Part shown: in pieces, positions 46,419 through 55,166 of the stretch
Position numbering within the stretch: the first letter of the stretch is position 1
Layout of the letters: each line of letters starts with the position of its first letter
NCBI RefSeq assembly: GCF_900104815.1
Contig: NZ_FNTD01000004.1
Location: forward strand, 7,501,001 to 7,565,000
DNA length: 64,000 nucleotides
Reading direction: 5' to 3'
Origin: Streptomyces misionensis
GTDB lineage: Bacteria > Actinomycetota > Actinomycetes > Streptomycetales > Streptomycetaceae
Notes under the pieces: generated by a model
The model's input: only the letters and a program-made list of their open reading frames with translations
Database searches by the model: none
Told to the model about the DNA's origin: nothing
Program-made: the position numbers and the translations under genes

Positions 46419-46759
46419 GCCGGACTTCCCATCCCGTCGTCGAACGCGCCGCCGAACGGCACCGCTACGAGATCCTGGTGGACGGTGAACTCGCGGGCTT
46501 CACCGAGTACCTCGACCGGGGAGAGACGCAACGCGTCTTCTACCACACGGAGATCGGCGAGGCCTACGCCGGTCAGGGGCTGGCCGGCGTCCTCGTCGAG
46601 CACGCGCTGACCGATGTGCGCGAGAGCGGCAAGCGGTTCGTGCCCGTCTGCCCCTATGTCGCCAAGTTCCTCGGCAAGCACGAGGAGTTCGCCGACATCG
46701 CCGACCCGGTCACCGGCGAGGTCACCCACTGGCTCAAGGCCGAGCTGGCCGGCCGGTAG
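46415..46759 (+). CDS. Small GNAT-type N-acetyltransferase (YidJ-like)
   Basis: 114-aa single-domain GNAT protein of the GtnA/YidJ branch: RYEILVDGELAGFTEY, FYHTEIGEAYAGQGLAGVLV (acetyl-CoA binding loop) and CPYVAKFLGKHEEFAD. Typically found next to redox or stress genes. Translationally coupled to pirin. Substrate unknown. Confidence 0.9.
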   Translation: MSRTSHPVVERAAERHRYEILVDGELAGFTEYLDRGETQRVFYHTEIGEAYAGQGLAGVLVEHALTDVRESGKRFVPVCPYVAKFLGKHEEFADIADPVTGEVTHWLKAELAGR

Positions 46760-46794
46760 GGCTCCGCCGGGCCTGCCCGCGATGTGACGCGCGC

Positions 46795-46818
46795 ACCCCG
46801 CGCCGTTCGGCGCGGGGT
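46795..46818 (+). terminator. Terminator after the pirin-GNAT operon
   Basis: Perfect 10-bp arms ACCCCGCGCC/GGCGCGGGGT closed by a GTTC tetraloop, 36 bp past the GNAT stop. Confidence 0.75.
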
Positions 46819-46893
46819 TGCCCGGAAGTGATCTGTGCACCCGATGTCCGCACGGGCGAGGATGTTGCCGTCTGTGTGCCATCGGGGGGATGT

Positions 46894-47901
46894 GTGCCGG
46901 TCCGTGTTCATTTCACTGTCGAGGATCTCGCGCGTACGAAGATCGCCGCTCAGCCGAATCCGCTGTGCGAACTGGTGGTGGCGATACGGAAGTTGAAGTT
47001 CGCGGACCATCCGGTACGGCTGTCCGCCTGGCGCCGGGACATGGCGCGGCGGCTGCGCCCCGAGGCGCGGATGGTGCTCGACCTGGTCCCGCGCTCGGGC
47101 ATCATGCCCGCATTCCTGGCGCCGCCCGGCACCGGCACGGCCGATGAGCTGATGGACCGGGTGCGCGCGGTGCCGCGTTCCCGGATCCGCTCCGATCTGG
47201 CGGACGTCGCCGCGCACCGGAGCCTGCCGTCCTGGACCCGGCAGCTGGCCGACGACCCGGACCGGCTGGCGCGGCTGTGCGACAGCCTCCAGCACGTGCA
47301 CGACCGTCTGCTGCGCCCGTACTGGAACGAGATCACGGCCGTCACCGAGGCGGACACCGCGGCCAGGGCCCGGCAGCTGGTGAGCGGCGGACTGGGGGAG
47401 GTGCTCGGCCGGATCAATCCGCGCTGGACGCGCTGGGACGCTCCCGTCCTGGAGGTCACGATGCCCTCCGGCCTGGACGGCGATCTGCACCTCGCCGGGC
47501 GCGGCCTGCTGCTGGTCCCTTCCGTGTTCGGGACCGACACCCCGGTCATCGGCCCCCATGCCGAGCCGCAGCCCTTCCTGCTCCACCCGGCCGGCGGCCC
47601 CCGGGGCCTGGCCGCGGCACTGGCCCCGGAGGAGATGCCGTGGCGCACGGCGGGGGCGGGCTCCCTCGGCTCGGTGCTCGGCACCACCAGGGCCGCCGCC
47701 GTGCTCTACGCCGTCATCGAGCGCCCCGGCTGCTCCACCAAGGAGCTGGCGCGCGCGGCGGGCGTCGCCCCGGCCACGGCGAGCGAGCACGCCACCCTGC
47801 TGCGCGAAGCAGGACTGATCCGCACGACCCGGCGGGGCGCCGCCGTCTCCCACAGCCCCACGTCCGCGGCGGTGGAGCTGTGGGGGGCGGCGGCGGGCTG
47901 A
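46894..47901 (+). CDS. ArsR/winged-helix transcriptional regulator with large N-terminal domain
   Basis: 335 aa. N-terminal ~250 residues (starting VRVHFTVEDLARTKIA) resemble the DUF5937-type domain found before winged helices in actinobacteria. C-terminal winged helix (about 265-330): TRAAAVLYAVIERPGCSTKELARAAG, VAPATASEHATLLREAGLI. Start GTG 46894 chosen for the GGGGGA 3-8 nt upstream and for conservation; the open frame extends further. It may control itself or the following small gene and CHAP gene, 287 bp downstream. Confidence 0.85.
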   Translation: MPVRVHFTVEDLARTKIAAQPNPLCELVVAIRKLKFADHPVRLSAWRRDMARRLRPEARMVLDLVPRSGIMPAFLAPPGTGTADELMDRVRAVPRSRIRSDLADVAAHRSLPSWTRQLADDPDRLARLCDSLQHVHDRLLRPYWNEITAVTEADTAARARQLVSGGLGEVLGRINPRWTRWDAPVLEVTMPSGLDGDLHLAGRGLLLVPSVFGTDTPVIGPHAEPQPFLLHPAGGPRGLAAALAPEEMPWRTAGAGSLGSVLGTTRAAAVLYAVIERPGCSTKELARAAGVAPATASEHATLLREAGLIRTTRRGAAVSHSPTSAAVELWGAAAG

Positions 47902-48104
47902 CACGGCATCGGCGCCGGCACCCGGCCTCCCGATCCGTCGCTCCCGGGCGCGGTCGATTCGGGCGAACAAGGGGTGTTCGGGGAGTTCGCCCGCTATTCG
48001 GCGTGGGCCGAATCCGGTCGATCGGGCGCGGCAGCGGCGACATCCTGGTGCCCGGTCGACGCCGGACAGCGTGTGCGGCGGTCGTCGGCCGTCCGTCTTC
48101 CTGC

Positions 48105-48151
48105 CCGGCCGTCCGGCACCCGCCGCGCGCGGGGCCGGCCGTCCGGCACCC
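48105..48151. repeat. Direct repeat upstream of the small acidic gene
   Basis: The 15-bp string GGCCGTCCGGCACCC occurs at 48107-48121 and 48137-48151, exactly 30 bp apart, in the leader region of the 48-aa gene. May be a regulator binding site. Confidence 0.6.
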
Positions 48152-48188
48152 ACGTACACCCGCACACCCCACCCATGGAGGAACGCTC

Positions 48189-48335
48189 ATGACCGAGCCC
48201 GTGGAGACCCCGCCCTATCCGGTCGGCGGCGCGGGGGTCTTCGACGTCGATCCCGACCAGGCCGGCGTCAGCCAGGACCCCGATGACGCGGTGACCGGAG
48301 ACATACAGGCCCTTCCCGAAGACGTGGAGTTCTGA
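48189..48335 (+). CDS. Small acidic hypothetical protein
   Basis: 48-aa protein with a strong GGAGGAA binding site. Very acidic, no basic residues, no hydrophobic core: starts MTEPVETPPYPVGGAG and ends IQALPEDVEF. The next gene starts 1 nt after its stop, so the two are made together. It might be a partner, chaperone or export tag for the CHAP protein; function not recognised. Confidence 0.75.
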   Translation: MTEPVETPPYPVGGAGVFDVDPDQAGVSQDPDDAVTGDIQALPEDVEF

Positions 48336-48336
48336 C

Positions 48337-49341
48337 ATGGGCGACGTCCAAGGCATGCTCGCCGCCGCGCGATCGCTGCTCGGCACCACCGAGCACCCGC
48401 CCGGCTCCAACCGCAATGTGGTCACCAAGTGGTACGGCTTCACCGGCCCGTGGTGCGACATGGCGGTCAGCTACGTGGCGGCCCACTCCGACAACCTGTC
48501 CGCGACGGGCGGCAAGTACGCCCTCACCACCGCCCACGCCCGCGCCTTCCAGAAGAAGGGGCGCTGGCACTACGGCATCGGCGGGATCCGGCCCGGCGAC
48601 ATCGTGTTCTTCGACTGGTCCGGCTCCCGCTCCATCGGAGCCATCGACCACGTCGGCATCGTCGAGGCGGTGCACTCCAACCGCACCATCACCACCCTGG
48701 AGGGCAACACCTCCAACGCCTTCCGCCGCAGGCTGCGCGGCTCCTCCTGCGTCGTGGGCTACGGCCGCCCCGCGTACCAGGGGGGAAGCGCGCCGATGCC
48801 GTCGGGGGACGGCATCCTGCGCCAGGGTGCGAAGGGCAAGGCCGTCAGCACCCTCCAGAAGAACCTGAACACCGTGCAGAAGGCCGGGCTCACCGTGGAC
48901 GGCGAGTTCGGGCCGGCCACGCAGAAGGCGGTCAGGACCTTCCAGGGCGCCCACCACCTGCCCGTGGACGGCGAGTTCGGTCCGCAGTCCGCGGCGATGA
49001 TGAAGGCGGCGCTGGCCGGCAAACAGGCGCCGATCCGGCCCCGGGCCCTCGTCGCCGCCCCCGGCACGCTGGTCGTCGACGGGGTGTTCGGACCGGCCAC
49101 CTGCGCGGCGCTCCAGCGCACGCTCGACAGCCGGGAGCAGGCCGGGCTGGAAGTGGACGGAGCCTTCGGACCGCTCACCGTGACCGCCCTCCAGAAGTAC
49201 CTGAAGGTGACGGCCGACGGCATCGTGGGTCCCAAGACGGTCACCGCCCTCCAGAACCACCTGGCCGCACCGGCCGGCGGCGAATGGGACGCGGCGACCA
49301 CCCGCGCACTCCAGAAGGCCCTGAACGCGGGCACCTTCTGA
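48337..49341 (+). CDS. CHAP-domain peptidoglycan hydrolase with binding repeats, no signal peptide
   Basis: 334 aa. CHAP domain (about 1-150): catalytic Cys in GPWCDMAVSYV, His in IGAIDHVGIVEAV, Asn in LEGNTSNAF. Then peptidoglycan-binding repeats with V/A-D-G-x-F-G-P-x-T signatures at about 188, 208, 247, 277 and 300. The N-terminus MGDVQGMLAAARSLLG is not a signal peptide and has no lipobox or Tat motif, unlike most secreted Streptomyces hydrolases. So it may be exported by another route, released by lysis, or act as an effector. Coupled to the 48-aa acidic gene. Confidence 0.9.
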   Translation: MGDVQGMLAAARSLLGTTEHPPGSNRNVVTKWYGFTGPWCDMAVSYVAAHSDNLSATGGKYALTTAHARAFQKKGRWHYGIGGIRPGDIVFFDWSGSRSIGAIDHVGIVEAVHSNRTITTLEGNTSNAFRRRLRGSSCVVGYGRPAYQGGSAPMPSGDGILRQGAKGKAVSTLQKNLNTVQKAGLTVDGEFGPATQKAVRTFQGAHHLPVDGEFGPQSAAMMKAALAGKQAPIRPRALVAAPGTLVVDGVFGPATCAALQRTLDSREQAGLEVDGAFGPLTVTALQKYLKVTADGIVGPKTVTALQNHLAAPAGGEWDAATTRALQKALNAGTF

Positions 49342-49435
49342 CCCGCTGACAGCCGGACCGGAAGACCACCGACCGAGGGTGACTTCCGGTCCGGCGCCCG
49401 GCCTCACCCACCGTCACGGACCAGGAGCACGTCAG

Positions 49436-50329
49436 ATGGACACCTCTTCCGACACGTCCGCCGCCGCCGCGGCGGCGACCTACAAGGTGGCGATCACCGA
49501 GCAGCACTCCGGTCGGATCCTGCTCTTCGACCGGACCGCCCAGTGGACCGACGCCAACGTCCGGTGGAGCTTCAGCACGGGCAACGCGCCCGGCTGGGAC
49601 CACCCCTTCGAGATCCGCTTCCGGGACACCCAGCGCTACGGCATGATCGCGCTGATGACCTTCGGCAGACCCGGCGAGGGCCGGGCCGCGATCGTCAACG
49701 TGACCGGCAAGGCGCACCTCACCCGCGCCGACGTGTTGTGGTCGGCGCGCATCACCAGTTATCCGCACTGCGTCGAGCGGGTGCCCGGGACCGGCACCGT
49801 CGTGGTCGCCGGATCACGGGACCGGCTGCACGTCTTCGGGCCGTCCAGCAGCGACCCGGCCACCCTGAAGGAGGTGCAGACGCTGGAGTTCACCAAGGCC
49901 CACGCCGTGCTGTGGGACGACCAGAACGGACTGCTGTGGGTGACCGGCGGCACCGTCGTCCGCAGCTACCGCGTCACCGGAACCATGCGTGCCGCCCGGC
50001 TGGTCAAGCAGGGGCCGGACATCGCCATCGCCGGCAACGGCCACGACCTCCAGCCCGACTACGGCCGGCCGGGCACCCTGCTGGTCGCCGACAGCCACCA
50101 CGTCTACTCCCTCGACAAGAAGACCCGCGCGCTCACCACGCTGGTCTCGATGCCGTACCCGAAGTCCTATGTGCGCCACGAAGGCGGGCAGAGCATGTGG
50201 ACCACCGACCCCGACGGGGACGACTCCGTCTGGGGCGGCCCCACCGTGCACTTCTCCGCGGGCGGCGACCGCACCCGCGCCGGCGCCCAGATCTACAAGG
50301 CCCGCCTGTACACCACCCGGTTCCACTGA
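49436..50329 (+). CDS. DUF6528 family beta-propeller-like protein
   Basis: 297 aa. Repeated strand motifs such as VAITEQHSGRILLFDR, WSFSTGNAPG, VERVPGTGTVVVAGS, HDLQPDYGRPGTLLVADSH and the ending KARLYTTRFH fit the DUF6528 family, which looks like a six-bladed propeller. In most relatives a signal peptide precedes this domain; here only a short Ser/Ala-rich stretch does. It follows the CHAP gene by 94 bp with AGGAG upstream, in the same direction. Confidence 0.82.
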   Translation: MDTSSDTSAAAAAATYKVAITEQHSGRILLFDRTAQWTDANVRWSFSTGNAPGWDHPFEIRFRDTQRYGMIALMTFGRPGEGRAAIVNVTGKAHLTRADVLWSARITSYPHCVERVPGTGTVVVAGSRDRLHVFGPSSSDPATLKEVQTLEFTKAHAVLWDDQNGLLWVTGGTVVRSYRVTGTMRAARLVKQGPDIAIAGNGHDLQPDYGRPGTLLVADSHHVYSLDKKTRALTTLVSMPYPKSYVRHEGGQSMWTTDPDGDDSVWGGPTVHFSAGGDRTRAGAQIYKARLYTTRFH

Positions 50330-50422
50330 CCCCGGAAACGGCCTCGCCACCGCCTGGTGGTCCCGGACCCGGTGGCCGTGTCCGGGACCGGTCGCGAACC
50401 GGGGAGAACCTAGGCTGAGGAG

Positions 50423-50923
50423 ATGCGCCTGCTGCTCATGTCCGACACGCACCTGCCCAAGCGCGCCAAGGAACTGCCCGGCGAACTGCTGGCCGAACTC
50501 CCGCGGGCCGACGTCGTGTTCCATGCCGGGGACTGGGTGGACACCGCCACGCTCGAGCTTCTGGAGAGCCGCAGCCGCCGGCTGGTCGCGGTGTACGGCA
50601 ACAACGACGGGCCCGAGCTGCGGGCGCGGCTGCCCGAGGTGGCGTACGCCGAGCTGGCCGGGCTGCGCTTCGGGGTCGTGCACGAGACCGGGCCCGCCCA
50701 GGGGCGCGAGGCCCGTTGCGCCGCGCGGTTCCCCGACCTCGACGTGCTGGTCTTCGGGCACAGCCACATCCCCTGGGACAGCACGGCCCCCGGTGGTCTG
50801 CGGCTGCTCAACCCGGGCTCCCCGACCGACCGCCGCCGCGAGCCCTACCGCACCTATCTGACGGCCGAGGCGCACGACGGAACGCTCACCGAGGTGACGC
50901 TGCACCGGCTGCCGCCGCGCTGA
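50423..50923 (+). CDS. YfcE/MJ0936-type metallophosphoesterase
   Basis: 166 aa calcineurin-like phosphoesterase. Metal motifs are all present: SDTHLP, FHAGDW, GNND, and GHSHIP; LLNPGSPTDRR closes the domain. Small members hydrolyse phosphodiesters with Mn or Mg. Probably cytosolic; no specific substrate. The GNAT gene follows 23 bp later. Confidence 0.92.
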   Translation: MRLLLMSDTHLPKRAKELPGELLAELPRADVVFHAGDWVDTATLELLESRSRRLVAVYGNNDGPELRARLPEVAYAELAGLRFGVVHETGPAQGREARCAARFPDLDVLVFGHSHIPWDSTAPGGLRLLNPGSPTDRRREPYRTYLTAEAHDGTLTEVTLHRLPPR

Positions 50924-50946
50924 CACCACCGTGCGATCATCACCGG

Positions 50947-51537
50947 ATGATCTCCAGCTCAGGGATACCCGACGTGGTGCCGCCGGGCCGCATGGCCGGC
51001 GGCGACCAGCCCGTCCTCGGCCTCGCGGACGGCGTGCAGCTGCGGCCCTGGCGCCCGGCCGACGCCGCCGCGCTGCTCGCCGCGGCGCAGGACCCGGCGA
51101 TCCGGCAGTGGAACCTGTTCGCCGTGGCCGACGAGGACGACGCCCGGCGGCGGATCGCCCGGATGCGCGAGCGCTGGCGGGCCGAGTCCGGTGCCGTCTG
51201 GGCCGTCGCCAGGAGCGGCGGCACCCCGATCGGGCTGATCGGACTCAACGGCGTCGACCTCGCCGGCGGCGCCGCCGAACTCGTCTACTGGCTGCTCCCC
51301 GAGGCGCGCGGCGCCGGCCTCGCCGTCGCCGCGACCCGGCGGCTCACCCACTGGGCCCTGCGCGACCTCGGCCTGCACCGGGTCCGGCTGTGCCACTCCA
51401 CCGCGAACCCCGCCTCCTGCCGGGTCGCCGAGAAGGCCGGCTTCACCTTCGAGGGCACCATGCGCGGCGCCCTGCTGCACGCCGACGGCTGGCACGACCA
51501 GCATCTGCACGCCAGGGTGGCCGGCGACCCCGGGTGA
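50947..51537 (+). CDS. RimJ/RimL-like GNAT acetyltransferase
   Basis: 196 aa. GNAT fold: VQLRPWRPADAAALLAAAQD, acetyl-CoA loop LLPEARGAGLAVAATRRLTHWAL, and NPASCRVAEKAGFTFEGTMR. No clear ribosome binding site before the ATG; a start 45 nt further in (ATGGCCGGC) is possible. Its 3' end overlaps the coxG frame on the other strand by 95 bp. Confidence 0.85.
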   Translation: MISSSGIPDVVPPGRMAGGDQPVLGLADGVQLRPWRPADAAALLAAAQDPAIRQWNLFAVADEDDARRRIARMRERWRAESGAVWAVARSGGTPIGLIGLNGVDLAGGAAELVYWLLPEARGAGLAVAATRRLTHWALRDLGLHRVRLCHSTANPASCRVAEKAGFTFEGTMRGALLHADGWHDQHLHARVAGDPG

Positions 51538-52213
51538 CGCGCCGGGTCGGCCTCCGCCCGGACTCACCGGCGCCGCCTGCGGCCCTTCCCCGCCGCCGCA
51601 GGCGCAGCACCACCAGCACCAGCGCCGCGACGGCGGCCGCCACCGGCGCCGCACGCCTGGCCACCGGCCCGCCCGCGGTGCGCAGCAGATCGAGCGGCGG
51701 AGGTTCTTCCGCCTCCCGGGGTTCGGCCCGCGGGGGCTCGGACGCGGCCGCCTCCTCGGCGGGCTCCGGCCGCTCGGCCAGCCGCGCCGCCAGACAGTCG
51801 GCGAACCGGCTCACCAGCCGGTCGCCCACCTCCGCCAGCACCCCGCGCCCGAACTGCGCCGGGCGCCCGGTCACCGTGAGGTCGGTGCGCACGGACACCG
51901 CCGTACCACCGTCCCGCTCACTCAGCGTGCCGGTGACCGTCGCCCTGGCCGTGCCCTGCCCGCGCGTCTCCCGGCCGTTCGCGACCAGCACCATCCGGTG
52001 CGCCGCCGCGTCCTGCTCCTCGAACACCGCGGTGCCGCGATAGGTCACCGTGACCGGGCCGACCTTGACCTTCACCGAGCCGGTCACGGTCTTGCCGTCG
52101 TACTCCTCCACGACCGCGCCCGGCAGACACGGCGCGACCCGCTCGATGTCCAGCAGCACGGGCCAGGCCTCCTCGACCGGCACCGGAACGGTGAACTCGT
52201 GGTGCAGCTCCAT
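51443..52213 (-). CDS. coxG: CoxG-like SRPBCC protein with C-terminal membrane anchor
   Basis: 256 aa. CoxG fold (about 1-145): ELHHEFTVPVPVEEAWPVL, PCLPGAVVEEYDGKTVTG, KVGPVTVTYRG. A Pro/Glu-rich linker leads to a transmembrane helix (about 195-213, AAPVAAAVAALVLVVLRLRRR). CoxG recruits molybdenum hydroxylase to the cell membrane. The last ~40 residues are Arg/Ala-rich and read antisense to the GNAT gene. Last gene of the cox operon; AAGGAG precedes the ATG. Confidence 0.87.
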   Translation of the reverse strand: MELHHEFTVPVPVEEAWPVLLDIERVAPCLPGAVVEEYDGKTVTGSVKVKVGPVTVTYRGTAVFEEQDAAAHRMVLVANGRETRGQGTARATVTGTLSERDGGTAVSVRTDLTVTGRPAQFGRGVLAEVGDRLVSRFADCLAARLAERPEPAEEAAASEPPRAEPREAEEPPPLDLLRTAGGPVARRAAPVAAAVAALVLVVLRLRRRGRAAGGAGESGRRPTRRVTRGRRPPWRADAGRASRRRAAGRRAWCPRR

Positions 52214-52238
52214 CACTTGCTCCTTGCCCATCCGGGAA

Positions 52239-53417
52239 TCAACGCTCCACCCCCGCCACCGCGCCGGACCGCGCCCCGCGCACCACCGCCGCGAGCCGCT
52301 CCAGCGCCGCCAGGCTGTGCCCCGCCACGAACTCGTCCACGCTCGGCAGGGCCGCCGCCATCCCCGCCGCCGTCGGCGCGTAACCCGGCCGCTCCTTGCG
52401 GGGGTTGGCCCACACCACCCGGTGCGCCAGCGCGTGCAGCCGGCGCATCTGGGCGCCGAGCAGCCGGGGATCGTCGCGCTCCCAGCCGTCGGAGAGCAGC
52501 ACCACGACCGCGCCGCGCGCCATGCCCCGCTGCCCCCAGCGGTTCAGGAACTCGCGCAGCAGCTCGCCGAGCCGGGTGCCGCCGCGCCAGTCGGGCACGG
52601 CCGCCGCGACCGCCGCCATCGCCAGGTCCGGGTCGCGGTGGGACAGTTCGCGGGTCACCCGGGTCAGCCGGGTGCCGACCGTGAACACCTCCGTGCGGCC
52701 CCCGCGCACGGCCGCGTGCGCGAACCGCAGCAGCGCGTCCGCGTACGGTGCCATCGAACCGCTCACGTCCACCAGCAGCACCACCCGGCGCGGCCGGTCG
52801 ACCCGGGCGTGCCGGCGCAGCCGGGCCGGTTCCCCGCCGCGCCGCAGCAGCTCGCGCACGGTCCGGCGCGGATCGACGTCCCCGCGCCGGGCCGGCCGCC
52901 GCCGGGCCGACCGGCGGGTCTCGCCCCGCAGCGCGAACGCGGCCAGCAGCCGGTGGAGTTGGGCGCGCTCGGCGTCGTCCAGGGCGGCGACGTCACGGTG
53001 CCGCAGCACCTCGGTGGAGCTGGCGAGCGTGGCGGTGGGCGGGCCCAGCGGGTCGCGCTCGCCGGTGGAACGGTCGCCGGCGAGCCCGACCCGGACGCGT
53101 GGCCGGGGCCGGGGCGGGGGAGCGGTGCGCGGCACGGGCCGGGCGGCGGGCCCGTCGGCGCTCCCGAAATAGGCGGCGAACACCCTTTCGTAGCGCTCCA
53201 GGTCGTCCGGACCGCCGCACAGCGTGGCCCGTCCCGCCGCGTACACGTCCGCCCGCACCCCCGGCCGCAGCACGGTGACCGCCCGCAGGAACGCGTACCC
53301 CCGCTCGGCACTCGCCTCGACCCCCGAGGCCCGCAGCGCCCGCACGAACCCGAGCAGCACGGCGTCGGCCGCCGCCGGACCCGGCGGGGAGGACCAGGCG
53401 GCCGGGGACGTGTCCAT
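52239..53417 (-). CDS. coxE: CoxE-like VWA-domain protein
   Basis: 392 aa. The C-terminal half is a von Willebrand A domain with MIDAS motif VDVSGSM and later WRGGTRLGE and LSDGWERDD. The N-terminal half (about 1-200) is Arg-rich and helical. In carbon monoxide dehydrogenase clusters CoxE works with the AAA protein CoxD to insert copper and sulfur into the active site, though here the enzyme is a form II type. Starts 3 bp after coxD. Confidence 0.9.
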   Translation of the reverse strand: MDTSPAAWSSPPGPAAADAVLLGFVRALRASGVEASAERGYAFLRAVTVLRPGVRADVYAAGRATLCGGPDDLERYERVFAAYFGSADGPAARPVPRTAPPPRPRPRVRVGLAGDRSTGERDPLGPPTATLASSTEVLRHRDVAALDDAERAQLHRLLAAFALRGETRRSARRRPARRGDVDPRRTVRELLRRGGEPARLRRHARVDRPRRVVLLVDVSGSMAPYADALLRFAHAAVRGGRTEVFTVGTRLTRVTRELSHRDPDLAMAAVAAAVPDWRGGTRLGELLREFLNRWGQRGMARGAVVVLLSDGWERDDPRLLGAQMRRLHALAHRVVWANPRKERPGYAPTAAGMAAALPSVDEFVAGHSLAALERLAAVVRGARSGAVAGVER

Positions 53418-53420
53418 CGC

Positions 53421-54296
53421 TCACACCCCCCGCGCCGCCAGCACCGCGGTCAGGTCCAGGCCCCGGGCGCGGTCCATGTCCTCGCGGTACTTGAGGACGG
53501 AACCCAGGGTGGTGACGGCGAGTTCCGCGTCGGTCTCGGTGGCGCCCAGCGCCGCCAGGGCCTCGGCCCAGTCGATGGTCTCCGCGACGCCCGGCGGTTT
53601 CACCAGGTCCGCCTCGCGCAGGGCCTGGACGAGGGCCGTCACCTGTTCGGCGAGACGGGCCGACACCCCGGGCAGCCGGCGGCGCACGATGGCGAGTTCA
53701 CGGGCGAAGCCGGGGTGGTCGAACCAGTGGTACAGACACCGCCGCTTGAGCGCGTCGTGCACCTCGCGGGTGCGGTTGGAGGTGAGCACGACCACCGGCG
53801 GCACCTCGGCCCGCAGCGTGCCCAGTTCGGGGATCGTCACCGCGTACTCGGACAGGAGTTCCAGCAGGAAGGCCTCGAACTCGTCGTCGGCGCGGTCGAT
53901 CTCGTCCACCAGCAGGACCGACGGCTCGGTCTGCAACGCCTGGAGCAGCGGGCGGGCGATGAGGAACCGCCGGTCGTACAGCTCGCTCTCCAGCCGGTCC
54001 GCGTCCCTGACGCCCGCCGCCTCCGCCGCCCGCAGGTGCAGCAGCTGGCGCGGGAAGTCCCAGTCGTACAGGGCCTGGGACGCGTCGATGCCCTCGTGGC
54101 ACTGGAGCCGGATCAGCGGGGCGCCGAGCGCCTCGGCGAGGGCGGAGGCGAGCGCGGTCTTGCCGACGCCCGCGTCGCCCTCGCAGAACAGCGGCCGGTG
54201 CAGCCTCAGCGCCAGGTAACAGGTGACGGCCAGCCCGTCGTCCACGAGGTATCCCGTTTCCTCCAGGCGGGCCCGCACCTGCTCTGGGTCGTCCAT
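53421..54296 (-). CDS. coxD: CoxD-like MoxR AAA+ ATPase
   Basis: 291 aa. Walker A CEGDAGVGKTALA, Walker B VLLVDEIDRAD, sensor 1 VVLTSNRTRE, and Arg residues after it; the MoxR family signature HEGIDASQALYDW is present. Acts as a chaperone for cofactor maturation together with CoxE. Located between coxM and coxE with 15- and 3-bp gaps. Confidence 0.93.
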   Translation of the reverse strand: MDDPEQVRARLEETGYLVDDGLAVTCYLALRLHRPLFCEGDAGVGKTALASALAEALGAPLIRLQCHEGIDASQALYDWDFPRQLLHLRAAEAAGVRDADRLESELYDRRFLIARPLLQALQTEPSVLLVDEIDRADDEFEAFLLELLSEYAVTIPELGTLRAEVPPVVVLTSNRTREVHDALKRRCLYHWFDHPGFARELAIVRRRLPGVSARLAEQVTALVQALREADLVKPPGVAETIDWAEALAALGATETDAELAVTTLGSVLKYREDMDRARGLDLTAVLAARGV

Positions 54297-54311
54297 CCGG
54301 ATGATCGGCGC

Positions 54312-55166
54312 TCACCTCATCCCGGCGGCGGTCAGCACCGCCCGCTCGGTCAGGACCCGGGCGAGGTGCGCGCGGTACTCGGGGGAGGCCGACGCGTCCT
54401 GACCGGGCCGGGTGCCCTCGGCCGCGGCCCCGGCCGCCCGCGCCACCGGGCCCGGCCCGTCGGCGCCGGCCAGCGCCGCCTCCGCGGCGGATGCCCGCAG
54501 CGGGGTCGCGCCCATGTTGGTCAGCCCCACGCGTGCCTCGGCGATCCGCCCGTCCTCCCGCCGCACCAGCGCCGCGACCCCGACGATCGCCCAGGCCTGC
54601 GCCACCGGGTGGAACTTCTCGTAGTGGAAGCCCCAGCCGTCCGTCTTCGGCACCCGCACCTCGACGAGCAACTCGTCGGGAGAGAGGGCGGATTGCAGGT
54701 AGTCGACGAAGAACTCCCGGGCCGGGACGGTGCGTCGGCCGTTCGGACCGGCGGCGACCAGCTCGCCGTCCAGCGCCAGGACGACCGCGGGCAGGTCGCC
54801 GGCCGCGTCGGCGTGCGCCAGCGAGCCGCCGAGCGTGCCCCGGTGCCGTACCGCAGGGTCGGCGACGGTGGCGGTGGCGGCCGCGAGCAGCCCGGCGTGG
54901 CGGCGCACCAGCGGGTCGCGGATGACGTCGTGGTGGGTGGTGAGCGCGCCGATGACCAGGGTGTCGCCGTCCTCGCGCACCCCGCGCAGCGCGGGAATGC
55001 GCCCCACGTCCACGACGAGTTCGGGGAAGGCGAGCCGCAGCCGCAGCAGCGGCAGCAGGCTCTGCCCGCCGGCCAGCACCTTCGCCTCGTCACCCGCCTC
55101 GCCGAGCAGCCGTACCGCCTCCTCGACGGACTGCGGGCGGGCGTACTCGAATGCCGGGGGAATCAT
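54312..55166 (-). CDS. coxM: Molybdenum hydroxylase FAD subunit (CoxM-like)
   Basis: 284 aa. FAD-binding motif AGGQSLLPLLRLRLA and the flavin-loop TVADPAVRHRGTLGGSLAHADAA match CoxM and related medium subunits. It takes electrons from the [2Fe-2S] subunit. ATG overlaps the coxL stop (ATGA) with GGGAGG upstream. Confidence 0.93.
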   Translation of the reverse strand: MIPPAFEYARPQSVEEAVRLLGEAGDEAKVLAGGQSLLPLLRLRLAFPELVVDVGRIPALRGVREDGDTLVIGALTTHHDVIRDPLVRRHAGLLAAATATVADPAVRHRGTLGGSLAHADAAGDLPAVVLALDGELVAAGPNGRRTVPAREFFVDYLQSALSPDELLVEVRVPKTDGWGFHYEKFHPVAQAWAIVGVAALVRREDGRIAEARVGLTNMGATPLRASAAEAALAGADGPGPVARAAGAAAEGTRPGQDASASPEYRAHLARVLTERAVLTAAGMR

